From Bradyrhizobium sp. ISRA464 (lineage in GTDB: Bacteria > Pseudomonadota > Alphaproteobacteria > Rhizobiales > Xanthobacteraceae): a DNA stretch of 64,000 nt. Position 1 is the first letter of the stretch, and every line of letters begins with the position of its first letter. Shown piece by piece: positions 36,481 to 46,534 of this stretch. The stretch lies in NCBI RefSeq assembly GCF_029910095.1, contig NZ_CP094526.1, positions 5,270,001 to 5,334,000 on the forward strand. The letters are read 5' to 3'. The position numbers were made by a program, and so were the translations under genes. A model generated the notes under the pieces. The model saw only the letters and a list, made by a program, of their open reading frames with translations, searched no databases and was not told the origin of the DNA.

Positions 36481-38034
36481 ATGAGTCAGAACACTGCCGG
36501 CGCTACGCCGTTTCCTCTCGGCGTTTTCGTCGGGAACCCGAATTATTTTGATTCAAATGAGGAGGCGAGTTTCGAAGCGAACTTCAACGCTTTCTCAACC
36601 CTGATGAAAACCAAGCCGCAGTTCCTCGATCAGTATGGCGATCAGCGCCTGCCCGTCTCGGATTGGGTTGGTCAATCGAGCTGGAATGCAGCATCGATGG
36701 CGCAATCGCCGGTGCTCAAGGGGGTCACGCCGGTGATCGGTCTGCCGATGACCTCGACGGCATCGGGCTCGGAAACCCCTGATCAGTTCTACAAGGATTT
36801 CGCAGCCGGCAAGTACGATTCCGTGCTGACGAACATGGTCAAAGCCTGGGCCGACAAAGGCTTCACGACACAGATCTGGCGCCCCGGCTGGGAGATGAAC
36901 ATCAACACCATGCCCTCCTATGCCGGCGACGACGCCGCGACGCGCGCCGATTGGGTCAAGGCATTCCAGCACATCTACACCGTGTTGCACGCTGCAGGCG
37001 CGGCCGAGGGCGTGAACATCGAGGTGGCGTGGAACCCGAGCGTGACGAACTACAGCCACGCCGGCAATGTCATCCAGAGTGCTTACCCTGGAGACCAGTA
37101 TGTCGATATCATCGCCGCCGACGTCTACGGCGACGTCTATCCGTACGGTTCATCGACCCACCTCTATGACTGGGACAAGAGCGGGCAAGTCCTCAATTCA
37201 TCCCAACCGGTCTACGACTCCAGCGTTCAGCAATGGGCGTCAGACCCGGTCAATCTCCAGCATTACTACACTTACCCGGCTTCCAACCAATGGTCGCTCA
37301 ATGGCAGCGACGGCCACGCGACCACACTTCAGCAACTGATCGATCTCGCCAAATCGACAGGGAAGCCGTTTGCTATTGCCGAGACCGGTGCGGGCAATAC
37401 GCATGACGGCGCGGGCCTCACCGACAATCCGACGTTCGTGAAGTGGCTCGCGGATACGCTGCATCAGTCAGGGGTTAACGTCAGCTTCGTGAACATCTGG
37501 GATTCGAACTCCGGCGGATCATATGGTTTCACGGGTTCCACCGACCACAAGCCGCTCGAGGCTGCGGCATGGACCAAGTATTTCGGCGACCCACCGGTGT
37601 CGGCATCCCAGTCGACGTCAACGATGTCGTCGACCTCGTTGGACAGCCATGGGGTCGGCGACAGCGCCGCAAGCGTCAGCCAACCGGCCGCGCCGGAATC
37701 CACAGCGGCCCAAAACACCAACGTAGCCGAGACTGCAAGGGACAGCTTTCATTTCGATTTCGCGCCTCCCGTAACCAGTCATCCGAGCCCCCCGTCGCTC
37801 ACAGCTGGAATTGCTGGCAACAATGCTTTTGTCTTCCAGGAGCATGCTGACGCAAATTCTGGCAGCCGGGACAGTCTCGCAGTGGGCGGAGATGCCGCCC
37901 ACAGCAACCTGACCGCGCTCGTGAACGAAGCCCACACGGCCGCGGCGCACGACGCTGCCCCGGGCCATTCGGTCGACGCTATTCCAGAGAGCGCTCAGCA
38001 CGCGGCGTTGCACAGCAACTTCTTCACTTTCTAG
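36481..38034 (+). CDS. GH26-like secreted glycoside hydrolase with long C-terminal tail
   Basis: A 517-residue protein. Residues about 10-375 form a (beta/alpha)8-type glycosidase resembling family GH26 mannanases. The probable acid/base is Glu138 (WRPGWEMN) and the probable nucleophile Glu301 (FAIAETGAG). The last 140 residues are low-complexity (Ser, Ala, His, Asp) with DSFHFDF and an end AALHSNFFTF. There is no Sec signal peptide; the C-terminal tail suggests type I export. The ATG at 36481 begins the conserved domain. Substrate (mannan or another surface glycan) is not established. Confidence 0.7.
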   Translation: MSQNTAGATPFPLGVFVGNPNYFDSNEEASFEANFNAFSTLMKTKPQFLDQYGDQRLPVSDWVGQSSWNAASMAQSPVLKGVTPVIGLPMTSTASGSETPDQFYKDFAAGKYDSVLTNMVKAWADKGFTTQIWRPGWEMNINTMPSYAGDDAATRADWVKAFQHIYTVLHAAGAAEGVNIEVAWNPSVTNYSHAGNVIQSAYPGDQYVDIIAADVYGDVYPYGSSTHLYDWDKSGQVLNSSQPVYDSSVQQWASDPVNLQHYYTYPASNQWSLNGSDGHATTLQQLIDLAKSTGKPFAIAETGAGNTHDGAGLTDNPTFVKWLADTLHQSGVNVSFVNIWDSNSGGSYGFTGSTDHKPLEAAAWTKYFGDPPVSASQSTSTMSSTSLDSHGVGDSAASVSQPAAPESTAAQNTNVAETARDSFHFDFAPPVTSHPSPPSLTAGIAGNNAFVFQEHADANSGSRDSLAVGGDAAHSNLTALVNEAHTAAAHDAAPGHSVDAIPESAQHAALHSNFFTF

Positions 38035-38578
38035 TTCTGTAGTCCGCTGTCGGTAGCGCTCAGCCTGTTCGGACGAGGCAAGAGCAAGTGTGGCCAAGCC
38101 GACCATCGAGCGCGCGATGCGCGCTTGATGGCCGGCGACACGCGCCCCATCGCGGCATCTCCACTTTGTGTCCCTCTCCACAGCCAGGCAGACATCACCG
38201 CCGGCGGCGCGCAGCAGGGATATCGAGTTCCACCCGGCTGGGCGGCCGTTTTGGACGTTAGCGACATCGTGCGCACCGAGCGGATGGTGGATCATCGGAT
38301 CGGCGCAAGTATTGCCGAGCTGCCTTTTTGCCGACCGCGGTGACAAAAATGCAACGATTGCTATCCGCGTTAAGGCCAGTTCTCGCCCTTTGAGGGCAGC
38401 CGGGGCCGCGCCGCCTCATCGACACCTAAAGCGGCTGAACGGGGCCGTACTTTACCGGGATTGAAGACTTTGGCAGGATGTTGGCATCTGCCGCCGGATA
38501 TCCTGACGGCGGCGGCCGCTCCAGGTCAAAGCTGGCCGAGGACGCTGTTGCGTCCACAAGGATGACAAAGGAGGCACC
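38035..38578. other. Gene-poor region between GH26-like gene and small membrane protein gene
   Basis: About 540 bases. Short frames on both strands show no domain and no ribosome binding site. I see no promoter, terminator or repeat that I can defend, apart from the AGGAGG serving the next gene at its right end. Confidence 0.5.
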
Positions 38579-38839
38579 ATGTTGGGGATCGTTCTGGCGA
38601 GTGGCATCTGCGGATTGCTGCTGGGACGCTACTTCAAGGTCTATGTCTGCCTCCCAGCGATGCTGCTAGTTATCCCGGCAGCCTATCTCGTCGGACACAT
38701 GCACGGTTTGACGATGGGGATTGTTGCCTTCATTTCCAGCGTCGTCGCGATGCAAGGGTGTTTCCTGATCGGCGCGACCGTCCGCATCTTCATCGAAAAC
38801 TTCGAGCCGCGGCGAGCGCCGTCGGAAGATTTCATTTAA
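38579..38839 (+). CDS. Small membrane protein of unknown function
   Basis: An 86-residue protein with three predicted transmembrane helices (about 2-18, 24-42, 46-70) and a short charged C terminus (ENFEPRRAPSEDF). It has a strong ribosome binding site (AAAGGAGG before the ATG). No family recognised. It converges on glnE with a 52-bp gap. Confidence 0.7.
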   Translation: MLGIVLASGICGLLLGRYFKVYVCLPAMLLVIPAAYLVGHMHGLTMGIVAFISSVVAMQGCFLIGATVRIFIENFEPRRAPSEDFI

Positions 38840-38891
38840 CTGGTCGCCGGCAGGATCATAGCGCGCCGGCGAGTACGCGTTCGGACGCGTT

Positions 38892-41855
38892 CTAAACGCC
38901 CCCCACGATCGCATTAAAGACACGACGCACTTCGGCCTGCATCTCACGCAAACGCGCTTCCAGCGCGGAGAAGTCCGGCGTGTCGCCGGCGCGTGCCATC
39001 ACGCGCAGCAGGTCTTCACCGGCGGTCTCCGGGTTGAACTTGCCGATCACGCAGAGCCGCAGGATTTGCGTCAGATCGTGATACAGCCGCGCCGCCGAGC
39101 GCAGGATCTCGGCTTCGGAGTGCCCGAGCAGCCCGAGCCTTCCAGCATTGTCGAGCACCTGCATCGTCGAGACGCTGAGGATCTCGGGCTTTGCCGCCGC
39201 ATGCGCTAGCTGCAGATACTGCGCGATGAAGTCGATGTCGACCAGCCCGCCCGCGGCGAGCTTGAGGTCCCAGACGTCGTCCTCGCCCTTCTCCAGCGCA
39301 ATCGCGCGCCGCATATCGGCGACATCGGCGGCGGTGCTCGCCGCGTCCCGCGGCCGCGTCAGCACGCCGCGAATGATCGCCTCGATCCGCTCGCGGAAGT
39401 GCGGCGCAGCCGAAATCACCCGCGCGCGCGTCAGCGCCATATGCTCCCAGGTCCAAGCCTCGCGCTCCTGGTAGTCCGCGAACGCGTCGATCCGCGAGGC
39501 AACGGGGCCGGCGCGCCCGGACGGGCGCAGCCGCATGTCGACCTCATAGAGCACGCCGTAATTGGTGCGTGTGGTGAACGCGCTGATCAGGCGCTGGGTA
39601 AAGCGGGCAAAATACTGCGCACCATGCAATGAGCGCTCGCCGTCGGAATCCGGCGCCTGTTGGTCGTAGTCGTAGAGCAGGATCAGGTCGAGGTCGGAGG
39701 ACGCCGTCATCTCGCGGCTGCCGAGCCGGCCCATCGCGATGATCGCGGTCTCCTGCCCCTTGATGCGGCCATATTGCGCGGCGAACTGGCCGGTGACCAG
39801 ACCATGCACGGTGTGCACGATACCCTCGGCGACATCGGCAAAGGCGACGCTGGCATGCTGCGCCGACACCGTGCCGGACAAGATCCGCGTGCCGATCAGG
39901 AACAGGCTCTCCTGGCCGAACTGGCGCAGGCGATCGAGGAAGTCCTCATAGGATGACGCATCCTGCAATGTGGTGGCGAGCCGCTCCGACAGCTCCTTCT
40001 TGTCCGGCATCGCGCCGAAGAAGCGGGGGTCGATCAGGCCGTCCATGATCTGCGGCTGCCGCGCCAGCATATCGCCGAGCCGCGGCGCCGCGCCGAGGAT
40101 CAGCGCCACCAGCGCGACAAGGTCGCGGTTCTGGCTGAGCAGCGAGATCAGCCGCCCGCCGCGCTGCAACGCGCCCAGGAAGCGGTCGAACGCCGCCACC
40201 GCATCGTCCGGGTCTTCGGCATGCGCGAGGCCGTCGATCAGCCCGGGAATGAATTCGAGGAACGCCGCGCGCGTCGCCTCGACGCGCAGCGCGCGATAGT
40301 CGCCCGTCATCCACTGCTGCACGGTCCCGGCGACCGCAACCGGCTTCTTGAAGCCCAGATTGGCGAGATGCTCGATCAGGCGAGCGTCCTCCGGCCCTGC
40401 CCCGTAGTCGATCTGCGGCAGATTTGCGGTGCCGGTCGGATCGTCGCCCTCGAACAGCTTGCCGTAATGGCTCTGGACGATCTTGAGATGGCCGAGCAGG
40501 TCTTTCGCGAAGGCCTCGCGGTTCTCGTAACCGAAGAAATGCGCAAAGCGCTCGACCGCTTCGGCCTGTTCGGGCAGCGAATGGGTCTGCTCATCGGCGA
40601 TCATCTGCAGCCGGTGCTCGACCCGGCGCAGGAACTCATAGGCCGTGGTCAGTTCGTCGCGCGCCTCGTAGGTGATCCAGTTGCTGTTGGCGAGAACATT
40701 CAGCGCCTCCAGCGTCGGTCGTACGCGCAGTTCCGGATGCCGCCCGCCGGCGATCAGTTGCTGGGTCTGAGCGAAGAACTCGATCTCGCGGATGCCGCCG
40801 CGGCCGACCTTGACGTTGTGGCCCTCGACCGAGATCTCGCTCTGGCCGCGATAGGTCTGCATCTGCCGCTTCATGTCGTGGACATCGGCGAGTGCTGCGA
40901 AGTCCAGGTGCTTGCGCCAGACGAATGGCGCGAGTTCGGCAAGCAAAGCATCACCGGCCTTGGGATCGCCGGCGCAAGGCCGCGCCTTGATCATCGCGGC
41001 GCGTTCCCAGGTGCGGCCCTCGCGCTCGTAATAATGCAGCGCGGCGTCGGTGGAGATCGCGACCTGCGTCGAGGCCGGGTCCGGGCGCAGCCTGAGATCG
41101 ACCCGGAAGACGTACCCCTCGCCCGAGCGCTGTTGCAGCATCCGCGCCATCGCCTGGGTGACGCGCACGAAGAACGGCTGCGGCTCGATGTCCTCGGCCA
41201 GCGAAGTGGCCGAGCGATCGAAGAACACGATCAGGTCGATGTCGCTGGAATAGTTCAATTCGCCGGCGCCCATCTTGCCCATCGCGAGCACGATCAGGCC
41301 CGAGCCCACCTCCGGATGTTCGAGGCCGACCGCAGCCATCCGGCCACGGGCGACTTCCTGCCGGAGCAGGTAGCGCAGCGCCGATTGCACCGAGGCGACG
41401 GCGACGTCGGTCAATGCCGCCGTGACCCGCATCACCGGCCAGACACCGCCGATGTCGCACAGCGCGATCATGAGCGCGGCCTCCGCCTTCATGCGGCGGA
41501 GCAGTTGCATCACGTCCGCCTCGCTGCCGGCGGCGAACACCTCGTGCGAGGTTCTCTCGATCAGTGCGGCAAGATGCGACTCCGGGTCGCATGACAGGAT
41601 CCGGATCAGCCGCGCGGCGTCGGCGCGCGCGAGTTCGAACAGGTATGGCGAGAACTCGGCGATGCCACGCAGGATGTCCCTTGCGAAGGGATGTCCCAGC
41701 AACGCATTGAGCGCGTCCGCTTGCGCCGGCTCGAGCTCGGCGAACCAGTCGGTCAGACGCTGTTCAGCGGATTGGGGCGCGGCGACACGCGGTCCGTCCG
41801 CAAATCGCGCGGCGAGCCCCTGTCGATCCGCGTTTCCCGGCGCGGCGGCATTCAT
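38892..41855 (-). CDS. glnE: Bifunctional glutamine synthetase adenylyltransferase/adenylyl-removing enzyme
   Basis: A 987-residue two-headed nucleotidyltransferase controlling glutamine synthetase by adenylylation in response to PII and glutamine. The N-terminal (removase) half has GAGELNYSSDIDLIVFFD and the C-terminal (transferase) half has GSREMTASSDLDLILLYDYD, each with the D-x-D metal motif. Helical regulatory domains follow both. The start ATG overlaps the stop of the upstream histidine kinase by 4 bp, an unusual coupling for glnE. Length is normal for the family. Confidence 0.96.
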   Translation of the reverse strand: MNAAAPGNADRQGLAARFADGPRVAAPQSAEQRLTDWFAELEPAQADALNALLGHPFARDILRGIAEFSPYLFELARADAARLIRILSCDPESHLAALIERTSHEVFAAGSEADVMQLLRRMKAEAALMIALCDIGGVWPVMRVTAALTDVAVASVQSALRYLLRQEVARGRMAAVGLEHPEVGSGLIVLAMGKMGAGELNYSSDIDLIVFFDRSATSLAEDIEPQPFFVRVTQAMARMLQQRSGEGYVFRVDLRLRPDPASTQVAISTDAALHYYEREGRTWERAAMIKARPCAGDPKAGDALLAELAPFVWRKHLDFAALADVHDMKRQMQTYRGQSEISVEGHNVKVGRGGIREIEFFAQTQQLIAGGRHPELRVRPTLEALNVLANSNWITYEARDELTTAYEFLRRVEHRLQMIADEQTHSLPEQAEAVERFAHFFGYENREAFAKDLLGHLKIVQSHYGKLFEGDDPTGTANLPQIDYGAGPEDARLIEHLANLGFKKPVAVAGTVQQWMTGDYRALRVEATRAAFLEFIPGLIDGLAHAEDPDDAVAAFDRFLGALQRGGRLISLLSQNRDLVALVALILGAAPRLGDMLARQPQIMDGLIDPRFFGAMPDKKELSERLATTLQDASSYEDFLDRLRQFGQESLFLIGTRILSGTVSAQHASVAFADVAEGIVHTVHGLVTGQFAAQYGRIKGQETAIIAMGRLGSREMTASSDLDLILLYDYDQQAPDSDGERSLHGAQYFARFTQRLISAFTTRTNYGVLYEVDMRLRPSGRAGPVASRIDAFADYQEREAWTWEHMALTRARVISAAPHFRERIEAIIRGVLTRPRDAASTAADVADMRRAIALEKGEDDVWDLKLAAGGLVDIDFIAQYLQLAHAAAKPEILSVSTMQVLDNAGRLGLLGHSEAEILRSAARLYHDLTQILRLCVIGKFNPETAGEDLLRVMARAGDTPDFSALEARLREMQAEVRRVFNAIVGGV

Positions 41856-43300
41856 GCCGCCTTCTGTGGCACATCCTGCGTTTGAGCCGCAAGCCTGTCA
41901 CTGCCGGCCGCCCGCGCGGGCAGGACCAGGGTCGCGACCAGGCCCGGGCGCGAATCGCCGAGGCGAAGCTCGCCGCCATGCAGCGTGGCGACGGCCGCGG
42001 CAAGGCTGAGGCCGAGACCGGAACCGGGTAAGGTGCGGCTCGCTTCGAGCCGGACGAAACGTTCCACCGCATGCTTGCGGTCGCCCTCGGGAATGCCGGG
42101 ACCGTGGTCGGTGACGCTGAGCAGCACCTGGTTGCCGTCGCGGCGCGCCTCGATCAGGATTTCCTTTGCCGCCGCGCTTGGCGGCTCTGCGGCCGTTTCC
42201 GGCTTGCCATATTTGATCGCGTTCTCGACCAGGTTGGCGAGCGCCTGGCTGATCAATTCGCGGTTGCCGTGAATCGGCGCGGGCGTCGTCTTCACCCGCA
42301 GCGTCATGCCGTCGTCCTCAGCCAGCGGCTCGTACAGCTCGTGGATCCCGTTGGCGACGTCGGCGCCGTCGAAATCGTCCATGTCGCCGCGCGCCTGGCC
42401 GGATTCGGCGCGTGCGATCATCAATAAGGCATTGAAGGTGCGGATCAGGCCGTCGGACTCCTCGATCGTCCGCTCCAGCGCCGCGCGATAGTCGGCCTCG
42501 CAACCGGACCTCGCGAGCGCCTCCTCGGCGCGATTGCGCAACCGTGTCAGCGGCGTCTTGAGGTCGTGGGCGATGTTATCGGAGACTTCCTTCAGGCCCA
42601 TCATCAGCGCCTCGATGCGCTCCAGCATGGCGTTGAGATTTTCCGCCAGGCGATCGAGCTCATCGCCGCTGCGGCCGACCGGAAGCCGACCGGAGAGATC
42701 GCCGGCCATGATGGTCTTCGTGGTGCCGGTCATGGCGTCGATCCGGTGCAGCACGCGGCGCGCGACGAAGATGCCGCCGCTGATGCCGAGCACGACGACA
42801 ACGAGGATCGACCACTGTGCGGCCTTGGCGACGATCCCGAACAGCCGCCGCCGCTCCTCGAGATCGCGCCCGACCAGAAGGCGGAAACCGTTGGTCATCT
42901 CGGTGACGCGCACCAGTGCTCGGTGATCAGTATTGTCGTCGAGTCGCCGATAGGCCGTTTCCGACCAGCCCTGCGTGCCCATGACGCCCGGTGCCAGCGA
43001 GCCGACATTGCCGGCCAGCGCCTGCCCGTTCGGCGCCGTCACGAGATAGAGGTTGGCGCCGGGCCGCAGCGCGCGGTTGCCCATCGTGAACAGCAGGCCG
43101 TGCAGGCCGCGGCGATTATAGATGTCGGTGATCTCCCCGATCTCGGCATTCACCGTCGTGGTGATCTGCTCGGTGATCAGACGCCGCGTGTTCCAGGCGA
43201 AATAGGCCAGCAGCGACGCCGCAAACAGCGCAAACAAAAATAGATAAACCAGCGTCAGCCGAAACGCCGTGGTTCGGATCAGTTTACCGAATGCCGTCAC
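41852..43300 (-). CDS. Two-component sensor histidine kinase upstream of glnE
   Basis: A 482-residue membrane kinase. TM1 lies at residues about 14-33 and TM2 at about 165-185, around a periplasmic sensor segment. HAMP (about 187-240), HisKA with the phospho-acceptor His in SDNIAHDLKTPLTRLRNRAEE, and HATPase motifs NLVENAIKY, DHGPGIPEGD and GSGLGLSLAAAVA follow. Its start overlaps the response regulator gene by 17 bp and its end overlaps glnE by 4 bp. The ligand is unknown. Confidence 0.93.
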   Translation of the reverse strand: MTAFGKLIRTTAFRLTLVYLFLFALFAASLLAYFAWNTRRLITEQITTTVNAEIGEITDIYNRRGLHGLLFTMGNRALRPGANLYLVTAPNGQALAGNVGSLAPGVMGTQGWSETAYRRLDDNTDHRALVRVTEMTNGFRLLVGRDLEERRRLFGIVAKAAQWSILVVVVLGISGGIFVARRVLHRIDAMTGTTKTIMAGDLSGRLPVGRSGDELDRLAENLNAMLERIEALMMGLKEVSDNIAHDLKTPLTRLRNRAEEALARSGCEADYRAALERTIEESDGLIRTFNALLMIARAESGQARGDMDDFDGADVANGIHELYEPLAEDDGMTLRVKTTPAPIHGNRELISQALANLVENAIKYGKPETAAEPPSAAAKEILIEARRDGNQVLLSVTDHGPGIPEGDRKHAVERFVRLEASRTLPGSGLGLSLAAAVATLHGGELRLGDSRPGLVATLVLPARAAGSDRLAAQTQDVPQKAA

Positions 43301-43964
43301 GGATCATGTACCCCGCGCCGCGGATCGTGTGCAGCAGCGGCCGCTCGAATCCCTTGTCGATCTTGGAGCGCAGCCGCGAGATGTGCACGTCGATGACATT
43401 GGTCTGCGGATCGAAATGATAATCCCAGACGTTCTCCAGAAGCATGGTGCGCGTCACCACCTGCCCCGCATGCTTCATCAGATATTCGAGCAGGCGGAAC
43501 TCGCGCGGCTGCAGCGTCAGCTCATCCTTGCCGCGGGCGACGCGATGCGAAAGCCGATCAAGCTCGAGGTCGCCGACCCGGTAGGTGGTCTCCTCGGCCG
43601 GGCCAACATTGCGCCGTGACAGCACCTCGACGCGCGCAAGCAGTTCAGCGAAGGAATAGGGCTTTGGCAGATAGTCGTCGCCCCCGGCGCGCAAGCCCTT
43701 GATGCGGTCGTCGACCTGGCCGAGCGCGGAGAGGATCAGGACCGGCGTGCGGTTGCCCTTGTCGCGCAGGCTCCCGATCAGCGACAGGCCGTCACGCTTC
43801 GGCAGCATACGGTCCACGACGAGCACGTCGTAATCGCCGGTTTCGGCCATCGACAGCCCTTCCTCGCCGTCGGATGCGAGATCGGCAACATAGCCGACTT
43901 CCCGGAATGCTTTCACCAGATAGTCGGCGGACTCGCGGTCATCTTCGATGATCAGAATGCGCAT
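43284..43964 (-). CDS. OmpR-family response regulator
   Basis: A 226-residue regulator. The receiver has the acidic pocket IIEDD and the phospho-acceptor Asp in VLVVDRMLPKRDG, with Lys in YLPKPYSF. The C-terminal winged helix (about 125-222) includes LTLQPREFRLLEYLMKHAGQ and VDVHISRLRSKID. The ATG at 43964 (MRILIIEDD) is the normal N terminus; a longer in-frame start is not needed. It pairs with the following kinase gene. A degP terminator lies upstream, so it has its own promoter in 43965-44120. Confidence 0.93.
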   Translation of the reverse strand: MRILIIEDDRESADYLVKAFREVGYVADLASDGEEGLSMAETGDYDVLVVDRMLPKRDGLSLIGSLRDKGNRTPVLILSALGQVDDRIKGLRAGGDDYLPKPYSFAELLARVEVLSRRNVGPAEETTYRVGDLELDRLSHRVARGKDELTLQPREFRLLEYLMKHAGQVVTRTMLLENVWDYHFDPQTNVIDVHISRLRSKIDKGFERPLLHTIRGAGYMIRDGIR

Positions 43965-44116
43965 TTGCGGAGCGGTTGCGGTCACGGGAATTGGCCTTCT
44001 CTCACCATGGCGCGGCCGGCCTGCACATGCAAGACGACCGCGCATATTCTCGAAATGTTGCCGTCACAGGATCGGACCGGAAAACCGGTTGCCAATTTTC
44101 CGGATCGTGCGGGGGG

Positions 44117-44156
44117 TGAAAAAAGTGGGCGGTGAAGCTGGGGGACTTCACCGCCC
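44117..44156 (-). terminator. Rho-independent terminator of degP (minus strand)
   Basis: Perfect 11-bp stem GGGCGGTGAAG (44127-44137) / CTTCACCGCCC (44146-44156). On the minus strand it is followed by a run of T (44118-44125). It lies 127 bp after the degP stop. Confidence 0.85.
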
Positions 44157-44282
44157 TGAGCCCTTCCGACGGAGGGGGGCGTATTCCATCGAAAGGCACC
44201 GAAGGGAGCGAGCGAGGTGCCCGCCCCCGGAAAGCGCCGTCGGCGGGGGCGACTGATGCCGGCGACGCCTCCCAACTCATAG

Positions 44283-45857
44283 TTAACCCTTGGCCAGCGG
44301 CACTGCCACGAAGCGCGACGAACCGCCGCTCTTCACGCGCATGAGAACACTGTTCTTGTTGTCGTTGCGCGCTGCAGCGATCGCATCGCGCACCTCGCCG
44401 GCGGTGCCGACGGTCTTGCCGGCGACCTCGAGGATCACGTCGCCTTCCTTGAAGCCCCGCTCAGCGGCAGCACTCTTCGGATCGACTTCGGTCACGACCA
44501 CACCGTCCTTGCCGGCGCCAGCCACGCTGTTGGCGGGCGCAACGGTCAGGCCGAGCTTCGGCACATCGGTACCGCGGTTGGAGTTGCCGCGATCGTTGTT
44601 GTCGTTGTTGGCCTTGGCCTCAAGGTTGTTCGGCAACTGGCCGAGCGTGATGTTGACGACCTTGTCCTGGCCCTTGTGCAGCACGTTCAGCTTCACCGAA
44701 TTGCCGGGAGGCAGGCCGCCAATGGTGCGGGCGAGCTCGCGCGCATCCTTCACCGGCTCGCCGTTGACGGCCGTGATCACGTCACCGGACTCGATGCCGG
44801 CCTTGGCCGCGGGGCCGTTGGCCTGCGGTTCGGCAACCAGCGCGCCTTCCGCCTTCTTCATGCCGAGGCTGTCGGCGATGTCGGAGGTCACCGGCTGGAT
44901 CTGGACGCCGATCCATCCGCGGCTGACCGAGCCCTTGTCCTTCAGCTGGGCGACCACGCTCTTCACGGTCGCTGCCGGGATCGAGAACGCGATACCGACG
45001 CTGCCGCCGGACGGCGAGTAGATCGCGGTGTTGACGCCCATCACCTCGCCCGACATGTCGAAGGCCGGACCACCGGAATTGCCCTTATTCACGGGCGCGT
45101 CGATCTGGATGAAGTCGTCATACGGACCGTTGCCGATGTCGCGGCCGGAGGCGGACACGATACCCGCGGTCACGGTGCCGCCGAGACCGAAGGGATTGCC
45201 GACCGCCAGCACCCAGTCGCCGATCCGCGGCTTGCCGTCGGAGAGCTTTGCGAACTGGAAGTTGGAACCACCTTCGACCTTGATCAGCGCGAGGTCGGTG
45301 CGCGGATCGGTGCCGATCACCTTGGCGGAATAGGTCTTGCCGTCGTCGGTCGTGACTTCGACCTTGTCGGCGCCGTCAACGACGTGGTTGTTGGTCACGG
45401 CGTAGCCGTCAGCCGAGATGAAGAAGCCGGAGCCCTGGCCGGTCACGACGCCACCGCCACGCGGCCCACGCAGACCCGGAGGGAAGCCATCCGGACCGCC
45501 GAAGCGACGGAAGAAGCGCTCCATCGGCGAACCCGGCTGGAACGGCGAGTCGTCATTGCTGTCGTCCTTGGAGAGCTTCTCGCGGATGTTGACCTTCACC
45601 GAGATCACCGACGGCTTCACGCGCTCGACGATGTCGGCGAAGCCCACCGGCTGCTGAACCTTGCGGACCTCGTTGTTGACCTGGGCATGCGCCGGGGTCG
45701 CGAACAGCGAAGCATCGTGCGAGGGGCTGAAGCCATAGACGGCGGCGCCGAGACCGGCGACGACCGACGCCATCAGCGCGAACTTGCGAGCAGACAACAG
45801 CGAGCGCTTCGGCTGCTTGTAGGACGGAAAGGATGAGAGGTCGGGACGGTCGGTCAT
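44283..45857 (-). CDS. degP: Do/DegP-family periplasmic serine protease
   Basis: A 524-residue HtrA-type protease and chaperone. An N-terminal membrane anchor or signal lies at residues about 24-42, with an AHAQ cleavage-like site near 59. The catalytic triad is seen in TNNHVVDG (His), DPRTDLALI (Asp) and NKGNSGGPAF (Ser). Two PDZ domains follow (about 300-390 and 420-515). The start at 45857 (MTDRPDLSS) was preferred over a 50-residue upstream extension of unlikely composition. It sits directly downstream of the cycHJKL genes, possibly in the same transcript. Confidence 0.93.
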   Translation of the reverse strand: MTDRPDLSSFPSYKQPKRSLLSARKFALMASVVAGLGAAVYGFSPSHDASLFATPAHAQVNNEVRKVQQPVGFADIVERVKPSVISVKVNIREKLSKDDSNDDSPFQPGSPMERFFRRFGGPDGFPPGLRGPRGGGVVTGQGSGFFISADGYAVTNNHVVDGADKVEVTTDDGKTYSAKVIGTDPRTDLALIKVEGGSNFQFAKLSDGKPRIGDWVLAVGNPFGLGGTVTAGIVSASGRDIGNGPYDDFIQIDAPVNKGNSGGPAFDMSGEVMGVNTAIYSPSGGSVGIAFSIPAATVKSVVAQLKDKGSVSRGWIGVQIQPVTSDIADSLGMKKAEGALVAEPQANGPAAKAGIESGDVITAVNGEPVKDARELARTIGGLPPGNSVKLNVLHKGQDKVVNITLGQLPNNLEAKANNDNNDRGNSNRGTDVPKLGLTVAPANSVAGAGKDGVVVTEVDPKSAAAERGFKEGDVILEVAGKTVGTAGEVRDAIAAARNDNKNSVLMRVKSGGSSRFVAVPLAKG

Positions 45858-46027
45858 TTCTTGAAATCTCCAGGGGCAGAAATCGTGGTGCAGGGGCCGG
45901 CACCTGATGCCTCTGAACATGGGGTCATCAGCCTTACGGCGCGCTGGCTGCGGTATTAAACTTTTGTAATTAAGAGAAGTCGGCCTGCGGCAGAATAACG
46001 CAGACAAATGAATAACTTAAAAGGAAC

Positions 46028-46534
46028 TTAAATCCGTTTGTCCGGCGCTGATTCCGCGGCTAGCAGGCGTTCCAGCCGCGTCTGTTCCTCGGCCGTCAGG
46101 GCCGAGTCGGAAAGGCTTCCGCCTTTGGCCGTATTTGCCCTCCGCCTGCCGAAGCGCCAGAGCGCCAACCCACCCAGCAGAAGCGCCAGCGGCGGGGTCA
46201 GCCAGAGCAACAGCGTGTGCTCGTTGAAGCGCGGCTTCAGCAGCACGAATTCGCCATAGCGCGCCACCAGGAAATCGATCACCTGCCGGTTGCTGTCGCC
46301 GGCCGCGATACGCTCGCGCACCAGAAGGCGGAGGTCGCGCGCTAGCGGCGCCTCCGAATCGTCGATCGACTGGTTCTGGCAGACCATGCAGCGAAGCTCC
46401 TTGGAGAGCTCGCGCGCCCTCGCCTCCTTCGCAGGGTCCGACATGACCTCGTCGGGCAGCACGGCATGTGCCGGCAGCGCCCCCAACAGCAAGGCGGCGG
46501 CAAGCAGGCCGGCAGTGAGAGCGCGCGACCGCAT
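46028..46534 (-). CDS. ccmH: Cytochrome c maturation protein CcmH (CycL)
   Basis: A 168-residue periplasmic membrane-anchored thiol oxidoreductase acting on apocytochrome c CxxCH motifs. It has a signal peptide (to about residue 24), the redox motif [11 protein letters not shown] (Cys49 and Cys52 region) and a TM helix near residues 105-125 ([19 protein letters not shown]). Its ATG overlaps the ccmF stop by one base (TGATG), showing tight coupling. It is the last gene of the cycHJKL block. Confidence 0.95.
   Translation of the reverse strand: MRSRALTAGLLAAALLLGALPAHAVLPDEVMSDPAKEARARELSKELRCMVCQNQSIDDSEAPLARDLRLLVRERIAAGDSNRQVIDFLVARYGEFVLLKPRFNEHTLLLWLTPPLALLLGGLALWRFGRRRANTAKGGSLSDSALTAEEQTRLERLLAAESAPDKRI

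Noticed and set aside
40221..41594. A 457-codon plus-strand frame opposite glnE
   Set aside because: It lies entirely antisense to glnE, whose domains are unambiguous. GC-rich codon bias creates long open antisense frames; the product is His/Arg/Asp-rich with no domain.
45858..46007. N-terminal extension of DegP
   Set aside because: The extra 50 residues are Arg/Cys/Pro-rich and unlike the family; the ATG at 45857 precedes the normal anchor.
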